From: an uncultured cyanobacterium
GTDB lineage: Bacteria; Cyanobacteriota; Cyanobacteriia; Cyanobacteriales; Geitlerinemataceae
Direction of reading: 5' to 3'
Assembly (NCBI GenBank): GCA_937121005.1
Contig: CAKZKB010000340.1
Coordinates: 1 to 13,827, forward strand
Length of the DNA: 13,827 nucleotides
Shown here one piece after another: positions 12,552-13,827 of this stretch. Each line of letters starts with the position of its first letter. Within the stretch, counting starts at the first letter, position 1. The position numbers and the translations under genes are program-made. Under the pieces are notes generated by a model. It was given only the letters and a program-made list of their open reading frames with translations. It did not search any database and was not told where the DNA came from.

Positions 12552-13827
12552 CTATGGCGTTCCGCCAGAACCCAACACCGAAGCGGCATCACCAAAATAG
12601 AATAACCCCGCAATGCAACCCGTCATCAAAGTTGCCAAAGTTCCGCCCCACAAGGCTTTAAATCCGAGGGCAGAAATATCGCCGCGACGTTCGGGAACCA
12701 AGCCCGATAAACCGCCCACAAAAATGCCGTAAGAGGCGAAGTGGGTGAAGCCGCAAAGCACGTAACTGACGATTAGCATGGCGCGATCGCTCAATTCTCC
12801 CGCCTGGAACAATTGACTTAATGCCAGATAGGGTGGGATGCTGGTTTCAAACAATCGCCGCCCGATCAGCACCGAAGCCGTCCACAGTTCTTGCCAGTCT
12901 AAAGAAACTCCCGTGAGGAAGGTTAGGGGTAAAAACAGCGCCCCGAGAATATTTTGCAGGCTGATGATTTCAAAGATCGGGCCGAAGGGGGCAGGCAGAT
13001 CGGCTAGTGTGGTAAAAACGGTATTGACGAGGGCAACCAATCCTAAAATGGCGATAATCACCGCAGCAATTCCCACCGCCATTTTGACACCATCTAAGGC
13101 TCCTAAAATCAAGCTGTCCATGGGGTTGGGACGCTTTTCGGGATCTTCTTCTACGTCTTCGGGAAGGTGTCCTAGGGTTTTGGGTTCGTCGCGTTCGGGA
13201 ACGAGGAGTTTGGAGATGACAAAACAGGCGGGAATGGTGATAATGGAAGCGGAAACCAGGTGTCCGGTAATGGAAGGAAAGGTCGATCGCAACAGTCCGG
13301 CGTAAAGGGCGAGAACGGAAGAGGCGATCGACCCGAAACAACTGGTGAGAATGGCACACAATTCGCTGCGCGTCATTTCCGGGAGGTAGGGTTTTACCGC
13401 GATCGCCGACTCGATCCCGACGAAAATATTTGCCGCCCCGGAAAGGGACTCGGCCCCACTGATCCGCATGGTGCGCTGAAAGACAACTGCAAACAGGCGG
13501 ACGACGGGTTGAATGATGTTGAGGCGGTACAACAACGCCACCAGTCCCGAAAAGAAGATGACTTGGGGGAGGGCGCGAAAGGCTAAAATGTAGGCGAACC
13601 CAGGATCGAGGTTGTTTGGCCCCACGCGATCGCCGGGAACGGCGACGAAGGGATCGCCGACGGCACGCACCAACCAGCGTCCGGCCGGGCCGGGGCCGAC
13701 GGTGAAATCGGGATCGTTCACTAGAATGGAGTTGGCCCCACCAAATAGAAATTTGGCCCCGGCTTCGGAGGCTTCTAAAATGGCATTGAGGAGGTTGTTG
13801 ATCCAGGCGACGACTTCGCTACCGAAC
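12552..13827 (-). CDS. CNT-family (NupC-like) nucleoside transporter (5' truncated by window edge)
   Basis: Concentrative nucleoside transporter family, ion-driven uptake of nucleosides across the inner membrane. The frame stays open to the window edge: upstream of the GTG at 13719-13721 it reads NNLLNAILEASEAGAKFLFG and on, so the true start is outside. Visible: LAFRALPQVIFFSGLVALLYRL, the first hairpin NIFVGIESAIAVKPYLP, RSELCAILTSCFGSIASSVLALYAGLL, helices through GPIFEIISLQNILGALFLPLTFLTGV, and the second hairpin CGFTHFASYGIFVGGLSGLVPERR. A charged loop (PERDEPKTLGHLPEDVEEDPEKR) is cytoplasmic or periplasmic and unusually acidic. Residues known to bind nucleoside in CNTs (a Gln before Glu in hairpin 1, an Asn in hairpin 2) appear changed, so the substrate may differ. 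Confidence 0.9.
   Translation of the reverse strand, partial: FGSEVVAWINNLLNAILEASEAGAKFLFGGANSILVNDPDFTVGPGPAGRWLVRAVGDPFVAVPGDRVGPNNLDPGFAYILAFRALPQVIFFSGLVALLYRLNIIQPVVRLFAVVFQRTMRISGAESLSGAANIFVGIESAIAVKPYLPEMTRSELCAILTSCFGSIASSVLALYAGLLRSTFPSITGHLVSASIITIPACFVISKLLVPERDEPKTLGHLPEDVEEDPEKRPNPMDSLILGALDGVKMAVGIAAVIIAILGLVALVNTVFTTLADLPAPFGPIFEIISLQNILGALFLPLTFLTGVSLDWQELWTASVLIGRRLFETSIPPYLALSQLFQAGELSDRAMLIVSYVLCGFTHFASYGIFVGGLSGLVPERRGDISALGFKALWGGTLATLMTGCIAGLFYFGDAASVLGSGGTP

Noticed and set aside
12838..13305. 155-codon frame opposite the CNT gene
   Set aside because: Antisense shadow of a strongly coding transporter frame; Ser/Arg-rich with no motif.

Overview
The window looks like chromosomal DNA from a filamentous or otherwise repeat-rich cyanobacterium. 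The main sign is the HIP1 octamer GCGATCGC and its core CGATCG, which recur through almost every gene. Short heptanucleotide tandem arrays and small palindromic intergenic repeats typical of these genomes support this. No RNA gene, CRISPR array, transposase or phage gene was found. The first and last genes both run off the window.

Layout, left to right. (1) 3-1571 (+) is the 3' part of an acetolactate synthase large-subunit-type enzyme, ending at a hairpin terminator (1605-1626) shared with a convergent small gene. (2) 1633-4811 is the accessory block: a 60-aa single-pass membrane protein (-) is divergent from an 810-aa STAND NTPase (+; HTH-like N-terminus, NB-ARC ATPase, TPR C-terminus). The STAND gene is followed tightly by a HicB-like protein and an overlapping DUF2283 protein. 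The two divergent genes share a compact control region with overlapping -35 boxes, three copies of the nonamer TGACTAAAA and similar 5' leaders. (3) 4937-5725 (+) is a membrane protein with a TrkA-C domain, read from a TTG codon and preceded by two interleaved inverted repeats. (4) 5948-7679 (+) holds rdgB (house-cleaning NTP pyrophosphatase), a VapBC-like antitoxin/PIN toxin pair and a four-helix membrane protein of unknown function. (5) 7751-9841 (+) is a beta-helix/DUF1565 protein with six SLH domains that arose by a tandem duplication with an exact 600-nt period. (6) 10023-13827 (-) holds a Uma2-family protein, a small HNH nuclease, an MFS transporter and the 3' part of a CNT-type nucleoside transporter.

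The best candidate for an undescribed system is 1633-4811. A STAND sensor with no recognisable effector domain faces a tiny membrane protein under an intertwined promoter/operator, and carries two small TA-like proteins downstream. The sensor-like TPR half of the STAND gene is much more AT-rich than its ATPase half and nearly free of HIP1 cores, as if it had been exchanged. Whether this unit is a defence or signalling module is inference.

A second theme is that three different heptamer arrays (GTTGCTC/ATTGCTC, TTTCTAA, ATTCAAA) each overlap or touch the end of a coding region (rdgB start, Uma2 stop, MFS start).
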